This document shows positions 35,073 to 42,641 of a stretch of 64,000 nt of DNA, piece by piece (the stretch's first letter is position 1; each line of letters begins with the position of its first letter). The DNA lies in assembly GCF_030538695.1 (NCBI RefSeq), contig NZ_JAUNTN010000016.1:1-64000 (forward strand), written 5' to 3'. The notes beneath the pieces are model-generated. The model was not told the origin of the DNA and did not search any database. It worked only from the letters and a program-made list of their open reading frames with translations. Made by a program: the position numbers and the translations under genes. The DNA comes from Paracoccus sp. (in: a-proteobacteria). GTDB taxonomy: Bacteria > Pseudomonadota > Alphaproteobacteria > Rhodobacterales > Rhodobacteraceae.

Positions 35073-36080
35073 ATGCTGACCTTTGCCCTGCGCCGGATTC
35101 TGCTGGCGATTCCGACGCTGCTGTTCATCTCGCTGGTCATCTTCATGCTGCTGGAGCTGTCGCCCGGCGACCCGATGGCCAATGTTCCGCTGACCGTCCC
35201 GCCCGAGGTCAAGGAACGGATGCGCGTCGCGCTTGGTCTCGATCAGGCGTGGTATATCCGCTATGTCCTGTGGCTGAAGCAGTTTTTCTGGGTCGAGCCG
35301 CTTTACACCATCGACAAGATCTTCGGCACGCATTTCGCGGACGGGATGCAGCGGATCATCAGCTTTCAGTCGCGCAGCCCGGTGTTCGACATCATCGCAC
35401 AGCGCCTGCCGCAAACGCTGACTGTGGTGGGGATGTCCTATGTGATCGGCGTGGCCATCGCCATCCCCATCGGGATCATCTCGGCCTATAAGCAATATAG
35501 CTGGTTCGACCAGATCGGCACCTTTATCAGCATGGTTGGCTTTTCCATGCCGACGTTCTTCACCGGCGTGGTGCTGATTATCGTCTTTGCCGTGAAGCTC
35601 CAGTGGTTTCCGTCGATCTATGACACCACGCTGGTGGTGCGCGACTGGGACAGTTTTCTGATGCAGGTGCGCCAGATGGTGATGCCGGTGACGGTTCTGG
35701 CACTGTATAACGCGGCGCAGATCAGCCGGTTCATGCGGGCCTCGATGCTGGACAATCTGAAACAGGATTACGTCCGCACCGCCCGCGCCAAAGGCGTCAG
35801 CGAGCGCAAGGTGGTGATGAAACACGTCCTGCGCAACTCGCTGATCCCGGTGGTAACGGTGATTGCGCTTGGCTTACCGACGGTATTTTCCGGCGCGATC
35901 ATCACCGAACAGGTGTTCAAGGTGAACGGGCTGGGCCAATTGCTGATTACCGCGATTGTCGGGAATGACATGCCGATGGTGCTGACACTGACCTTCATCT
36001 TTGCCATCCTGATTGTCACCTTTACCCTGATTGCTGACATCCTTTACGGTATTCTGGACCCGAGGATCCGCTATGACTGA
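35073..36080 (+). CDS. Family-5 ABC transporter permease (DppB-type)
   Basis: This 335-residue inner-membrane permease has an N-terminal helix (RRILLAIPTLLFISLVIFML), a periplasmic loop longer than usual (residues about 60-110, including FFWVEPLYTIDKIFG), five further helices and an EAA loop TARAKGVSERKVVMKHVLRN. It ends with GILDPRIRYD, as is typical. Its stop lies inside the start of the next gene (ATGACTGA). Confidence 0.9.
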   Translation: MLTFALRRILLAIPTLLFISLVIFMLLELSPGDPMANVPLTVPPEVKERMRVALGLDQAWYIRYVLWLKQFFWVEPLYTIDKIFGTHFADGMQRIISFQSRSPVFDIIAQRLPQTLTVVGMSYVIGVAIAIPIGIISAYKQYSWFDQIGTFISMVGFSMPTFFTGVVLIIVFAVKLQWFPSIYDTTLVVRDWDSFLMQVRQMVMPVTVLALYNAAQISRFMRASMLDNLKQDYVRTARAKGVSERKVVMKHVLRNSLIPVVTVIALGLPTVFSGAIITEQVFKVNGLGQLLITAIVGNDMPMVLTLTFIFAILIVTFTLIADILYGILDPRIRYD

Positions 36081-37056
36081 CCAGAACCGCGAAACCGTGC
36101 AACTGGTCACGGAATCCGCCAGCCCCGCCGCCGTGACCGAGGCCCTGCCACCCGACAATCCGGTGGCCGACGCGGGTGCCACCCGCAGCCAGTGGCGCGA
36201 TGTCTGGCGCCAGTTCCGCCGCAGCCGGGGCGCGATGATCGCGCTGGTGCTGTTCGTCACCATCCTGCTGTTCGTTTCGGTCGGGCCGTATATCTGGACC
36301 GTAGACCCGACCAAGGTGGATATTCTGGCCCGCAACAAGGGCTTCTCGGCCGCGCATCCGCTTGGCACCGACCAGCTTGGCCGCGACATGCTGGCCCGGC
36401 TGATGTCGGGCGGGCGCGTGTCCATCGCGGTTGGGCTGACAGCGATGCTGCTGGCGATTACGCTTGGTTCGCTGATCGGGGTGCTGTCAGGCTATTTCCG
36501 CCGCCTCGACGCACCGCTGATGCGCATGACCGAGCTGTTTCTGGCGCTGCCACTGCTGCCCTTGCTGCTGCTGATGGTGACGCTGTTTCGCGACCCGCTG
36601 GCGAAATCCTTTGGTCCGGCGCTGGGGATCTTTCTGCTGATCGTGACCGCCATCGGCGCGACAAGCTGGATGCAGGCGGCCCGCATCGTGCGTGGCGACG
36701 TGCTGGGCCTCAAGGAACGAGAGTTCATTCTGGCCGCCAAATCCATCGGCACCCCGCCCCGCCGGATGATCCTGAAACACGTCCTGCCGAACGTGCTGTC
36801 CCCGATCATGGTCGCCGCAACGCTGGGCATCGCCACGGCGATCATCACTGAATCGGCGCTGAGCTTCCTTGGCCTCGGCTTCCCGCCGGACTTCCCGACA
36901 TGGGGCCGGTTGCTGTTCGACGCCATCGACCAGATGCAGCTTTTCCCGTGGCGGGTCATCATGCCCGGCGCGCTGATCTCGCTGACGGTGCTTTGCGTGA
37001 ACTACATCGGCGACGGCCTGCGTGACGCGCTGGACCCCCGCATCCGCGGGAGGTGA
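36073..37056 (+). CDS. Family-5 ABC transporter permease (DppC-type)
   Basis: This 327-residue partner permease has a long acidic/alanine-rich cytoplasmic N-terminus (about 60 residues), then a helix, AAHPLGTDQLGRDMLARLMSGGR, four more helices, an EAA loop LAAKSIGTPPRRMILKHVLPN and the C-terminal GLRDALDPRIRGR. The ATG at 36073 overlaps the previous stop by 8 bases. It is the last gene of this importer; an intergenic element follows. Confidence 0.9.
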   Translation: MTDQNRETVQLVTESASPAAVTEALPPDNPVADAGATRSQWRDVWRQFRRSRGAMIALVLFVTILLFVSVGPYIWTVDPTKVDILARNKGFSAAHPLGTDQLGRDMLARLMSGGRVSIAVGLTAMLLAITLGSLIGVLSGYFRRLDAPLMRMTELFLALPLLPLLLLMVTLFRDPLAKSFGPALGIFLLIVTAIGATSWMQAARIVRGDVLGLKEREFILAAKSIGTPPRRMILKHVLPNVLSPIMVAATLGIATAIITESALSFLGLGFPPDFPTWGRLLFDAIDQMQLFPWRVIMPGALISLTVLCVNYIGDGLRDALDPRIRGR

Positions 37057-37119
37057 TCTTTTGCCCTGAAATATCCTCGGGGGAATCGTCGCAGACGATG
37101 GGGGGCAGACAGCCCCCCA
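37055..37119 (-). repeat. Dispersed hairpin-GATATTT-GACAAAAGAT element, copy 4
   Basis: Minus strand: GGGGGG/CCCCCC stem around CTGTCTG, a second ATCGTC-TGC-GACGAT hairpin, then CCGAGGATATTT and GGGCAAAAGAT (one base off the usual tail). It lies between a permease end and the tRNA-Thr 3' end. Confidence 0.65.
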
Positions 37120-37139
37120 TACCAACCTGTCAGAGAATC

Positions 37140-37215
37140 TGGTGCCGGCAGAGGGACTTGAACCCCCGACCCCCTGATTACAAATCAGACGCTCTACCAA
37201 CTGAGCTATGCCGGC
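37140..37215 (-). tRNA. tRNA-Thr (anticodon TGT)
   Basis: The minus strand folds into a full cloverleaf: acceptor GCCGGCA/TGCCGGC, D-arm AGCTCAGTTGGTAGAGC, anticodon stem-loop TCTGA-TTTGTAA-TCAGG with anticodon TGT, T-arm GGGGGTTCAAGTCCCTC, encoded CCA. It reads threonine ACA codons. Confidence 0.93.
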
Positions 37216-37338
37216 CTGCCCCTGCGATAACGCCGCCGCGCCGGGACCGCAAGCGTCCAAGGCTCAGAAAGCCGTTGGACCTTGCGCGGCAATGGCGTTA
37301 TCTTGCGTCATCTTGCCGGGATTTCAACGAGGTGGCGA

Positions 37339-38220
37339 ATGAAAGCGGTGTTCCATCTGGGCGCGCATGATACCGATGGCGAGGCGCTGATCGAGAGCCT
37401 GACCGTCAATGGCAAGATCCTGCGCGAGCATCGCGTCGAGGCCGTCGAAAACCGCCGCCATCAGGGGATTTTCAGCGAGGCGCTGAATGCGCTGCAAGGC
37501 GGCACCTCGACCCACGAAATGGAACAGATGATGCTGGATGCGGTGCTGGAAAGCGACCGCACGCCTGACCGCGTGATCTTCAGCAGCCCCGGTTTTCTGG
37601 GCCTGCCGCACCGGATGCTGTCTGCGAACGGGCTGTATTACTCGGCACCCGAGCGGATTTTGCGGCTGATCAACCTGCTGCCCTCGGCCGAGGTTGAATT
37701 CGCCATCGGGCTGAAAAACCCGGCCTTGCTGATCGCCCATGTGCAGGAGCGTCAGCCGAACACGCCCTATGAGCAATTGATGTTCAACATCGACCCGCTG
37801 GCGCTGCGCTGGAATGAGGCTTTCCGCCGGATGCTGCAAGCCGCGGGGTCACGCCCGATCACCGTCTGGGCGCATGAGGATACGCCGCTGATCTGGCCCG
37901 AACTTCTGCGCCGCATCGCTGGTCTGGACGCAAGCGAGGTGATGATCGACCAGATGAAAATGGCGCAACTTCTGCTGCCACATGCAGCAGTCCAGCAGGT
38001 GCGGGCCAAAATGCGCGAATACGGCCCCGCCATCACCGTCAGCCAGCGGCGTGAGCTGATCGAAGCTGCACTGGTCAGCCATGCCGATCCGGCGGCGCTG
38101 ACCGCGCCCGTCGATCTGCCCGGCTGGTCACAGGATCTGGTGGATGAGATTACCGCGCTTTATCACGCCGATCTGGCCGAGATTGCCGCCCTGCCGGGGG
38201 TCGAGTTCATCAGCGCCTGA
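37339..38220 (+). CDS. Hypothetical protein, possibly a degenerate sulfotransferase-like fold
   Basis: This 293-residue soluble protein has no signal or membrane segment. It opens MKAVFHLGAHDTDGEALIES. Alphaproteobacterial sulfotransferases often start with a similar strand followed by GAHKTGTT, the PAPS 5'-phosphosulfate loop; here Lys and Thr are replaced by Asp, so the loop looks inactive. The following VIFSSPGFLGLPHRML could correspond to the second strand of that fold. This is a resemblance by eye only. The ATG at 37339 follows GAGGTGGCGA. It stands alone between tRNA-Thr and gapR. Confidence 0.6.
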   Translation: MKAVFHLGAHDTDGEALIESLTVNGKILREHRVEAVENRRHQGIFSEALNALQGGTSTHEMEQMMLDAVLESDRTPDRVIFSSPGFLGLPHRMLSANGLYYSAPERILRLINLLPSAEVEFAIGLKNPALLIAHVQERQPNTPYEQLMFNIDPLALRWNEAFRRMLQAAGSRPITVWAHEDTPLIWPELLRRIAGLDASEVMIDQMKMAQLLLPHAAVQQVRAKMREYGPAITVSQRRELIEAALVSHADPAALTAPVDLPGWSQDLVDEITALYHADLAEIAALPGVEFISA

Positions 38221-38267
38221 ACCGGGGCGCTGCCCCGGACCCCGGGATATTTAAGTGAAGAAGAAAC
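38221..38267 (+). repeat. Dispersed hairpin-GATATTT element, copy 5 (GAAGAAGAAA tail)
   Basis: Plus strand: CCGGGGC-GCT-GCCCCGG hairpin immediately after the 37339-38220 stop, then ACCCCGGGATATTTAAG and TGAAGAAGAAA. The first 35 bases are identical to copy 9 at 55276, apart from the tail. Confidence 0.7.
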
Positions 38268-38298
38268 CCCGCGCAGCCTAGACCGGCGGGGTATTCGT

Positions 38299-38550
38299 TC
38301 AGGCCATGCCAAGCGCGGCCTTATACATTTCCAGAATCGCTTCTTCTTCCGCGATGTCGTCGCGGTCGCGTTTGCGCAGACCGATGATTTTCTTCATCAC
38401 CTTGGTGTCATAGCCGCGGGCCTTGGCCTCGGACATGATTTCCTTTTGACGCTCAGTAATGTCTTTCTTTTCGGCTTCGAGCTGCTCGTATTGCTCGATG
38501 AACTGGCGAAGCTCGTCGGCGGCGACGCCATAGCTGCGGTCGTCTTGCAT
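38299..38550 (-). CDS. gapR: GapR-family nucleoid-associated protein (DUF2312)
   Basis: This 83-residue, almost all-helical protein has an N-terminal ADELRQFIEQYEQLEAEKKD coiled coil and the DUF2312 core EIMSEAKARGYDTKVMKKII, LRKRDRDDIAEEEAILEMY. In Caulobacter GapR clamps over-twisted DNA ahead of polymerases and helps replication and topoisomerases. The start is ATG at 38550; an in-frame upstream extension is basic and not family-like. Confidence 0.93.
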   Translation of the reverse strand: MQDDRSYGVAADELRQFIEQYEQLEAEKKDITERQKEIMSEAKARGYDTKVMKKIIGLRKRDRDDIAEEEAILEMYKAALGMA

Positions 38551-38644
38551 GGTTCTGCCTCTTTGCGGTTTGTCTGGTCGCTGTCTAGGCGGTCTTGCCC
38601 CGCCGCGCAATCGCCGCTAGGCCCGGCGCAAACGGAGAAGCACA

Positions 38645-38872
38645 ATGACCCTTTCCCAAAGCCTGATCCTTGGCGGCACCTTGCTGACCGCGCTTGGCCT
38701 TGCCGCGATTGTCTGGTGCATGATCACGGTCTGGCGCGCCCGCCGCGCGGGGTTAGAGGGTGACGCCCTGCGCGCCCGGCTGCAAAACGTGATCCCGGTC
38801 AACATGGCGGCACTGGCGGCGTCTTTCCTTGGCCTTGGGCTGGTGATCGCGGGAATCTTGCTGCGCGGTTGA
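38645..38872 (+). CDS. Small two-helix membrane protein, unknown
   Basis: This 75-residue protein has one helix at residues about 7-30 and another at 52-73, joined by an Arg-rich cytoplasmic loop (WRARRAGLEGDALRARLQ). Similar small proteins are common in Rhodobacteraceae, but I know no function. The ATG follows AACGGAGAAGCAC. The promoter of the next gene begins inside its stop codon. Confidence 0.75.
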   Translation: MTLSQSLILGGTLLTALGLAAIVWCMITVWRARRAGLEGDALRARLQNVIPVNMAALAASFLGLGLVIAGILLRG

Positions 38873-38897
38873 CATATTCCGTAATTGGAATACAAAT
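38869..38897 (+). promoter_or_regulatory. Promoter with SqrR/BigR-type operator in the spacer
   Basis: TTGACA (38869-38874) and TACAAA (38891-38896) are separated by 16 bases. The spacer holds ATTC-CGTAATTG-GAAT (38876-38891), an exact ATTC-N8-GAAT palindrome, the pattern I recall for the sulfide/persulfide-sensing repressors SqrR and BigR. Bound repressor would block polymerase directly. Confidence 0.7.
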
Positions 38898-38922
38898 CTG
38901 CTGAACAGCAGAGGAAGATGTC

Positions 38923-39354
38923 ATGCCTTCAGAATGGATTTACGGGCTGATCGGCGGGCTGATGATCGGCGGTGCGGCGGCAATGCTGTTGCTGCTGAAC
39001 GGGCGGATCATGGGGGCCAGCGGGATCATAGGCGGGCTGGTCGATGCCGCGCTTGGCCGCCGGGACAGCCAGACGGCGGAACGTGCCGCGCTGGTTGCCG
39101 GGTTGCTGGCGGGACCGCTGGTGCTGATTGGCCTTGACTGGCCAGCGCAGACAGCACCCGTCGCCGGTCCGGGGCTGCTGGTTCTGGCCGGGCTGCTGGT
39201 CGGGTTCGGCACGCGGCTGGCGAATGGCTGCACCTCGGGCCACGGGGTCTGCGGCATCTCGCGGCTGTCATGGCGCGGGATCATGGCGACAATGACCTAT
39301 CTGCTGGCAGGCGGCGTTGCCGTTATCGCCGCTCGTGCATTGGGTGCCGCATGA
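38923..39354 (+). CDS. YeeE/YedE-family sulfur transport protein, first half
   Basis: This 143-residue membrane protein has about four helices and the DUF395 signature [19 protein letters not shown] with conserved cysteines, preceded by [16 protein letters not shown]. YeeE/YedE proteins move thiosulfate or sulfane sulfur across the inner membrane, and small two-gene versions (PmpAB) accompany BigR-type regulators. The operator just upstream agrees. Its stop overlaps the next start (ATGA), so the two half-size proteins are made together and likely form one channel. Confidence 0.87.
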   Translation: MPSEWIYGLIGGLMIGGAAAMLLLLNGRIMGASGIIGGLVDAALGRRDSQTAERAALVAGLLAGPLVLIGLDWPAQTAPVAGPGLLVLAGLLVGFGTRLANGCTSGHGVCGISRLSWRGIMATMTYLLAGGVAVIAARALGAA

Positions 39355-39764
39355 AGCGCCTGATCGCCGCTTTTGCCGTAGGATTGCTGTTCGGCATGGG
39401 GCTGCTGGTCTCGGGCATGACGCAACCCGCCCGCGTGCGCGGCTGGCTGGATGTATTCGGCGCATGGGACCCGACGCTTGGCTTTGTGCTTGGCGGGGCG
39501 CTGATCCCGATGGCGCTGGCCTGGCGCATCGCTGCCCAGCGGGCCGCGCCGGTAAATTGCGGGCGCTTTCCTGCACCAGCCGTGCCGCTGATCGACGCAC
39601 GATTGCTGGCCGGGTCGGTGCTGTTCGGCCTTGGCTGGGGCCTGTCGGGACTTTGCCCCGCGCCTGCCGTGGCCAGCCTTGGCTTTGGCGGGGCTTCCTT
39701 CTGGATCTTTTTTACCGCTATGGTCGCAGGCATGGCCGGGTTTGGCCTGCTGCGGAGGCCGTGA
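39351..39764 (+). CDS. YeeE/YedE-family sulfur transport protein, second half
   Basis: This 137-residue membrane protein has four helices and the second-half signature [19 protein letters not shown], plus [20 protein letters not shown] near the start. It pairs with the preceding gene in a PmpA/PmpB-like arrangement. The ATG at 39351 overlaps the upstream stop and its own stop overlaps the dtd start (TGATG), so dtd may be translated from the same sulfide-regulated message. Confidence 0.87.
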   Translation: MKRLIAAFAVGLLFGMGLLVSGMTQPARVRGWLDVFGAWDPTLGFVLGGALIPMALAWRIAAQRAAPVNCGRFPAPAVPLIDARLLAGSVLFGLGWGLSGLCPAPAVASLGFGGASFWIFFTAMVAGMAGFGLLRRP

Positions 39765-40213
39765 TGCGCGCATTGATACAACGGGTTCGTCATGCCTCGG
39801 TTCAGGTTGGCGATGAAACCACCGGCCAGATCGGGCCGGGGTTACTGGTGCTGGTCTGCGCCATGCAAGGCGACGGGCCAGAAGCCGCCGCAAAACTGGC
39901 CGCCCGTGTGGCCAAGCTGCGTATTTTTCGGGACGACGCGGGCAAAATGAACCGCTCGGTCCTTGATACAGGCGGCGCGGCGCTTGTGGTCAGCCAGTTC
40001 ACTCTGGCCGCCGACACCAGCACCGGCAACCGCCCCGGCTTTTCCACCGCCGCGCCCCCGAATCAGGGCGAGGCGCTGTATCTGGCCTTTGCCGAGGCCC
40101 TGCGCGGTCATGGCATCCCGGTCGAAACCGGGCGCTTTGGGGCGGATATGGCGGTCAGCCTGCTGAATGACGGGCCGGTGACAATCTGGATGGACAGCGC
40201 CGACCGGGCTTGA
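39764..40213 (+). CDS. dtd: D-aminoacyl-tRNA deacylase
   Basis: This 149-residue homodimeric enzyme removes D-amino acids from tRNA. The family motifs are exact: [14 protein letters not shown] at the start, the catalytic SQFTLAAD, and the cross-subunit Gly-cisPro motif [10 protein letters not shown]. The start is ATG at 39764, overlapping the YeeE/YedE stop; a much longer in-frame reading over the preceding gene is rejected because Dtd proteins begin exactly here. Confidence 0.95.
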   Translation: MRALIQRVRHASVQVGDETTGQIGPGLLVLVCAMQGDGPEAAAKLAARVAKLRIFRDDAGKMNRSVLDTGGAALVVSQFTLAADTSTGNRPGFSTAAPPNQGEALYLAFAEALRGHGIPVETGRFGADMAVSLLNDGPVTIWMDSADRA

Positions 40214-40431
40214 CTTTCACAGCGCAAGCGCCCATCTGCCCCTTAGTCGCCGCCCGCTGCCGCGTGAGCAGCCGCGAGATTTCGCATCGGCCGTGACAGC
40301 ATTTTATTCAAGTTCCCATGTCACGCGGGGTTCTTGCGGGTTCCGTAAAGGCCCGCCGACCGACGTTGACCGCGGCCCTTGTGCCGCCACTGGCCGCGCA
40401 CCGTTACGGGGCTGCCCGGCATGGAAATGAT

Positions 40432-41826
40432 ATGACGACCGAAAACAGCCGCCCGCAGCGTGCGGGCAAGCCGCGTTTCAACCGTGGCCCCAAACCCGGC
40501 GCAAAGCCCGGCAAACCCGGCGGCAATCACCGCCGCCGCGACACCGCGTCCGAAGAAAAGTTCATCCGTCGCGCCATCCCGGATATGGACACCGAGTTCA
40601 CCCGCATGGGCATTGACCCGCGTGTGGCCATCAACCTGCCCGCCATCGGGATCGAGACTCCCAGCCCGATCCAGCGTGATGCCATCCCGGCCATCGTCAA
40701 AGGCCGCGATGTGCTTGGCCTTGCGCAGACCGGCACCGGCAAGACGGCGGCCTTTGGCCTGCCGATGCTGACCCGGCTGCTGAATATCGGCACACGCGCA
40801 CAGCCGAAATCCTGCCGGGCGCTGATCCTTGCACCCACGCGCGAACTGGCGACGCAGATCGCACAGAACATCGACGCCTATGCCCATGGCACGCCGGTCA
40901 CGCATGTGCGCGTGGTTGGCGGCGCCTCGATCAACACGCAGGCGCAGCGGCTGGAACGCGGCACCGATGTGCTGATCGCCACGCCGGGCCGGCTGATGGA
41001 CCTGATCGAGCGCGGCGCGGTCAGCCTGAACCAGACCAGCTATCTGGTGCTGGACGAGGCCGATCAGATGCTGGACATCGGCTTTATTCACACCCTGCGC
41101 CGCATCGCCAAGATGCTGCCCAAGGAACGCCAGACCTTGCTGTTCAGCGCCACCATGCCCAAGCTGATGGCGGAACTGGCCGACAGCTACCTGACCGATC
41201 CGGTCAAGGTCGCGGTGAACCCTCCGGGCAAGGCCGCCGACAAGATCGAACAGGGCGTGCATTTCGTCAATCAGGGCGACAAGGCGGCGCTGCTGGCCGA
41301 ATATCTGGCCAAACATCCGGGCGAGTTGGCGATCGTCTTTGGCCGCACCAAATACGGCAGCGAAAAACTGGCTCGGCTGCTGGACAAATGGGGGTTCAAG
41401 ACCGGCGCGATCCACGGCAATAAATCGCAGGGCCAGCGCGAACGGGCGCTGGAAGCCTTCCGCAAGGGCGATGTGCATGTGCTGGTGGCCACCGATGTGG
41501 CGGCGCGCGGGCTGGACATCCCCGAGGTGGCGCATGTCTATAACTATGACCTGCCCAATGTCGCGGAAAACTATGTCCACCGTATCGGCCGCACCGCCCG
41601 CGCCGGGCGTGATGGCCGCGCGGTGGCCTTCTGCTCGCCGGCCGAGCTTGGCGAATTGCGCGACATCGAAAAGGCGATGAAAGCCGAGATCCCGCATATC
41701 GGCGGCGACCGCCCTGCCCCCGCACCGGCGCAGCGCCCGGCGAAAGGCGCAAAACCCGGCACCCCGGCCCGCAAGCGCCCCGCCCGCCGTCCCTCACGCC
41801 AGCCCAAGGCAAAGCAAGGGGCGTAA
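40432..41826 (+). CDS. DEAD-box ATP-dependent RNA helicase (RhlE-like)
   Basis: This 464-residue helicase has Q-motif GIETPSPIQRDAIP, motif I AQTGTGKT, Ia PTRELATQ, Ib TPGR, II DEAD, III SAT, V ATDVAARGLDI and VI HRIGRTARAG. A basic Pro/Lys/Arg-rich tail (about the last 45 residues) and a similar N-terminus should bind RNA. I start at ATG 40432 (MTTENSRPQRAGK); an in-frame start at 40318 adds 38 residues of non-family sequence. It is probably involved in ribosome assembly or mRNA decay, and is monocistronic. Confidence 0.93.
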   Translation: MTTENSRPQRAGKPRFNRGPKPGAKPGKPGGNHRRRDTASEEKFIRRAIPDMDTEFTRMGIDPRVAINLPAIGIETPSPIQRDAIPAIVKGRDVLGLAQTGTGKTAAFGLPMLTRLLNIGTRAQPKSCRALILAPTRELATQIAQNIDAYAHGTPVTHVRVVGGASINTQAQRLERGTDVLIATPGRLMDLIERGAVSLNQTSYLVLDEADQMLDIGFIHTLRRIAKMLPKERQTLLFSATMPKLMAELADSYLTDPVKVAVNPPGKAADKIEQGVHFVNQGDKAALLAEYLAKHPGELAIVFGRTKYGSEKLARLLDKWGFKTGAIHGNKSQGQRERALEAFRKGDVHVLVATDVAARGLDIPEVAHVYNYDLPNVAENYVHRIGRTARAGRDGRAVAFCSPAELGELRDIEKAMKAEIPHIGGDRPAPAPAQRPAKGAKPGTPARKRPARRPSRQPKAKQGA

Positions 41827-41835
41827 CGACCTGAA

Positions 41836-41957
41836 GCGGGGGGCGTCTGCCCCTCGCTCGCTGATATTTCCAGACAAAAGATAGCAGCATCTTTTGTCCG
41901 CAAATATCCTCAGGGGGTGAATTGAGCATCGCTCAAGAGGGGGCGCGAGCGCCCCCT
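41836..41957. repeat. Two dispersed elements head to head (copies 6 and 7) forming a large palindrome
   Basis: Plus copy: GC hairpin (GGGGGC-GTCT-GCCCC), then GATATTTCCAGACAAAAGAT (41863-41882). After AGCAGC comes the minus copy ATCTTTTGTCCGCAAATATC (41889-41908), 17 of 20 positions pairing, followed by TTGAGC-ATC-GCTCAA and GGGGGCGC-GA-GCGCCCCC hairpins. It lies between the helicase and tdk genes. Confidence 0.75.
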
Positions 41958-41993
41958 TGCGGCGGTCTGGATGGCGGCTTATCCGTCACCCTT

Positions 41994-42566
41994 ATGGCCA
42001 AGCTCTACTTTCATTATTCCACCATGAACGCTGGCAAAAGCACGCTTTTGCTGCAAGCCTCCTATAACTACCGCGAGCGTGGGATGGATACGCTTTTGCT
42101 GACTGCGGCGCTGGATGACCGCGCGGGGCAAGGGCGCATCGCCAGCCGGATTGGCATTGCCGATGACGCGCTTGGCTTTGATGCTGAAACCGACCTGTTC
42201 GCGCTGGTGCAGGAAAAAGGCGCGGGTTGCGCCTGTATTTTCGTGGATGAGGCGCAATTTCTGACCCCGGAACAGGTTTGGCAACTGGCGCGGGTGGCCG
42301 ATGATCTTGGTCAGCCGGTCATGTGCTATGGGTTGCGCGTCGATTTTCGGGGCGAGCTGTTCCCCGGCAGCGCCGCCCTGCTGGCCGTGGCAGATGACCT
42401 GCGCGAAGTCCGCACCATCTGCCATTGCGGGCGCAAGGCCACCATGGTCATTCGCATGGATGGCAAAGGCCGCGCCATCACGACCGGCGCGCAGGTGCAG
42501 GTGGGCGGCAACGAAACCTATGTGGCCCTGTGCCGCCGCCATTGGCGCGAAGCCACCGAAGGTTAA
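41994..42566 (+). CDS. tdk: Thymidine kinase (type II)
   Basis: This 190-residue enzyme phosphorylates thymidine for salvage. The P-loop is STMNAGKSTLLLQ at residues 9-21, Walker B/catalytic Glu is in CIFVDEAQFL, and a zinc finger is made by ICHCGRKAT and LCRRHW. The lasso loop GNETYVALC is typical. I use the ATG at 41994 because the protein family begins MAKLYFHYSTMNAGKS; an in-frame TTG-type start upstream lies in the repeat element. Confidence 0.94.
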   Translation: MAKLYFHYSTMNAGKSTLLLQASYNYRERGMDTLLLTAALDDRAGQGRIASRIGIADDALGFDAETDLFALVQEKGAGCACIFVDEAQFLTPEQVWQLARVADDLGQPVMCYGLRVDFRGELFPGSAALLAVADDLREVRTICHCGRKATMVIRMDGKGRAITTGAQVQVGGNETYVALCRRHWREATEG

Positions 42567-42641
42567 TCACAATACGCGGGGCCGCGTTGCGGGGCGGGCG
42601 GGTCTGATGTAACCATTCGTCAAACAGGCAAAGGATACCCC

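Noticed and set aside
33405..35825. An open frame of about 800 codons opposite the second binding protein and permease
   Set aside because: It spans two well-supported genes in antisense and reads as low-complexity His/Arg/Gln text without any domain.
37339..37400. Reading the 37339 gene as an active sulfotransferase
   Set aside because: The loop that should bind the PAPS phosphate lacks its Lys and Thr, so activity is not supported; kept as hypothetical.
40318..40431. N-terminal extension of the DEAD-box helicase
   Set aside because: The added 38 residues are not family-like, and a better family-like start (MTTENSRPQ) lies at 40432.
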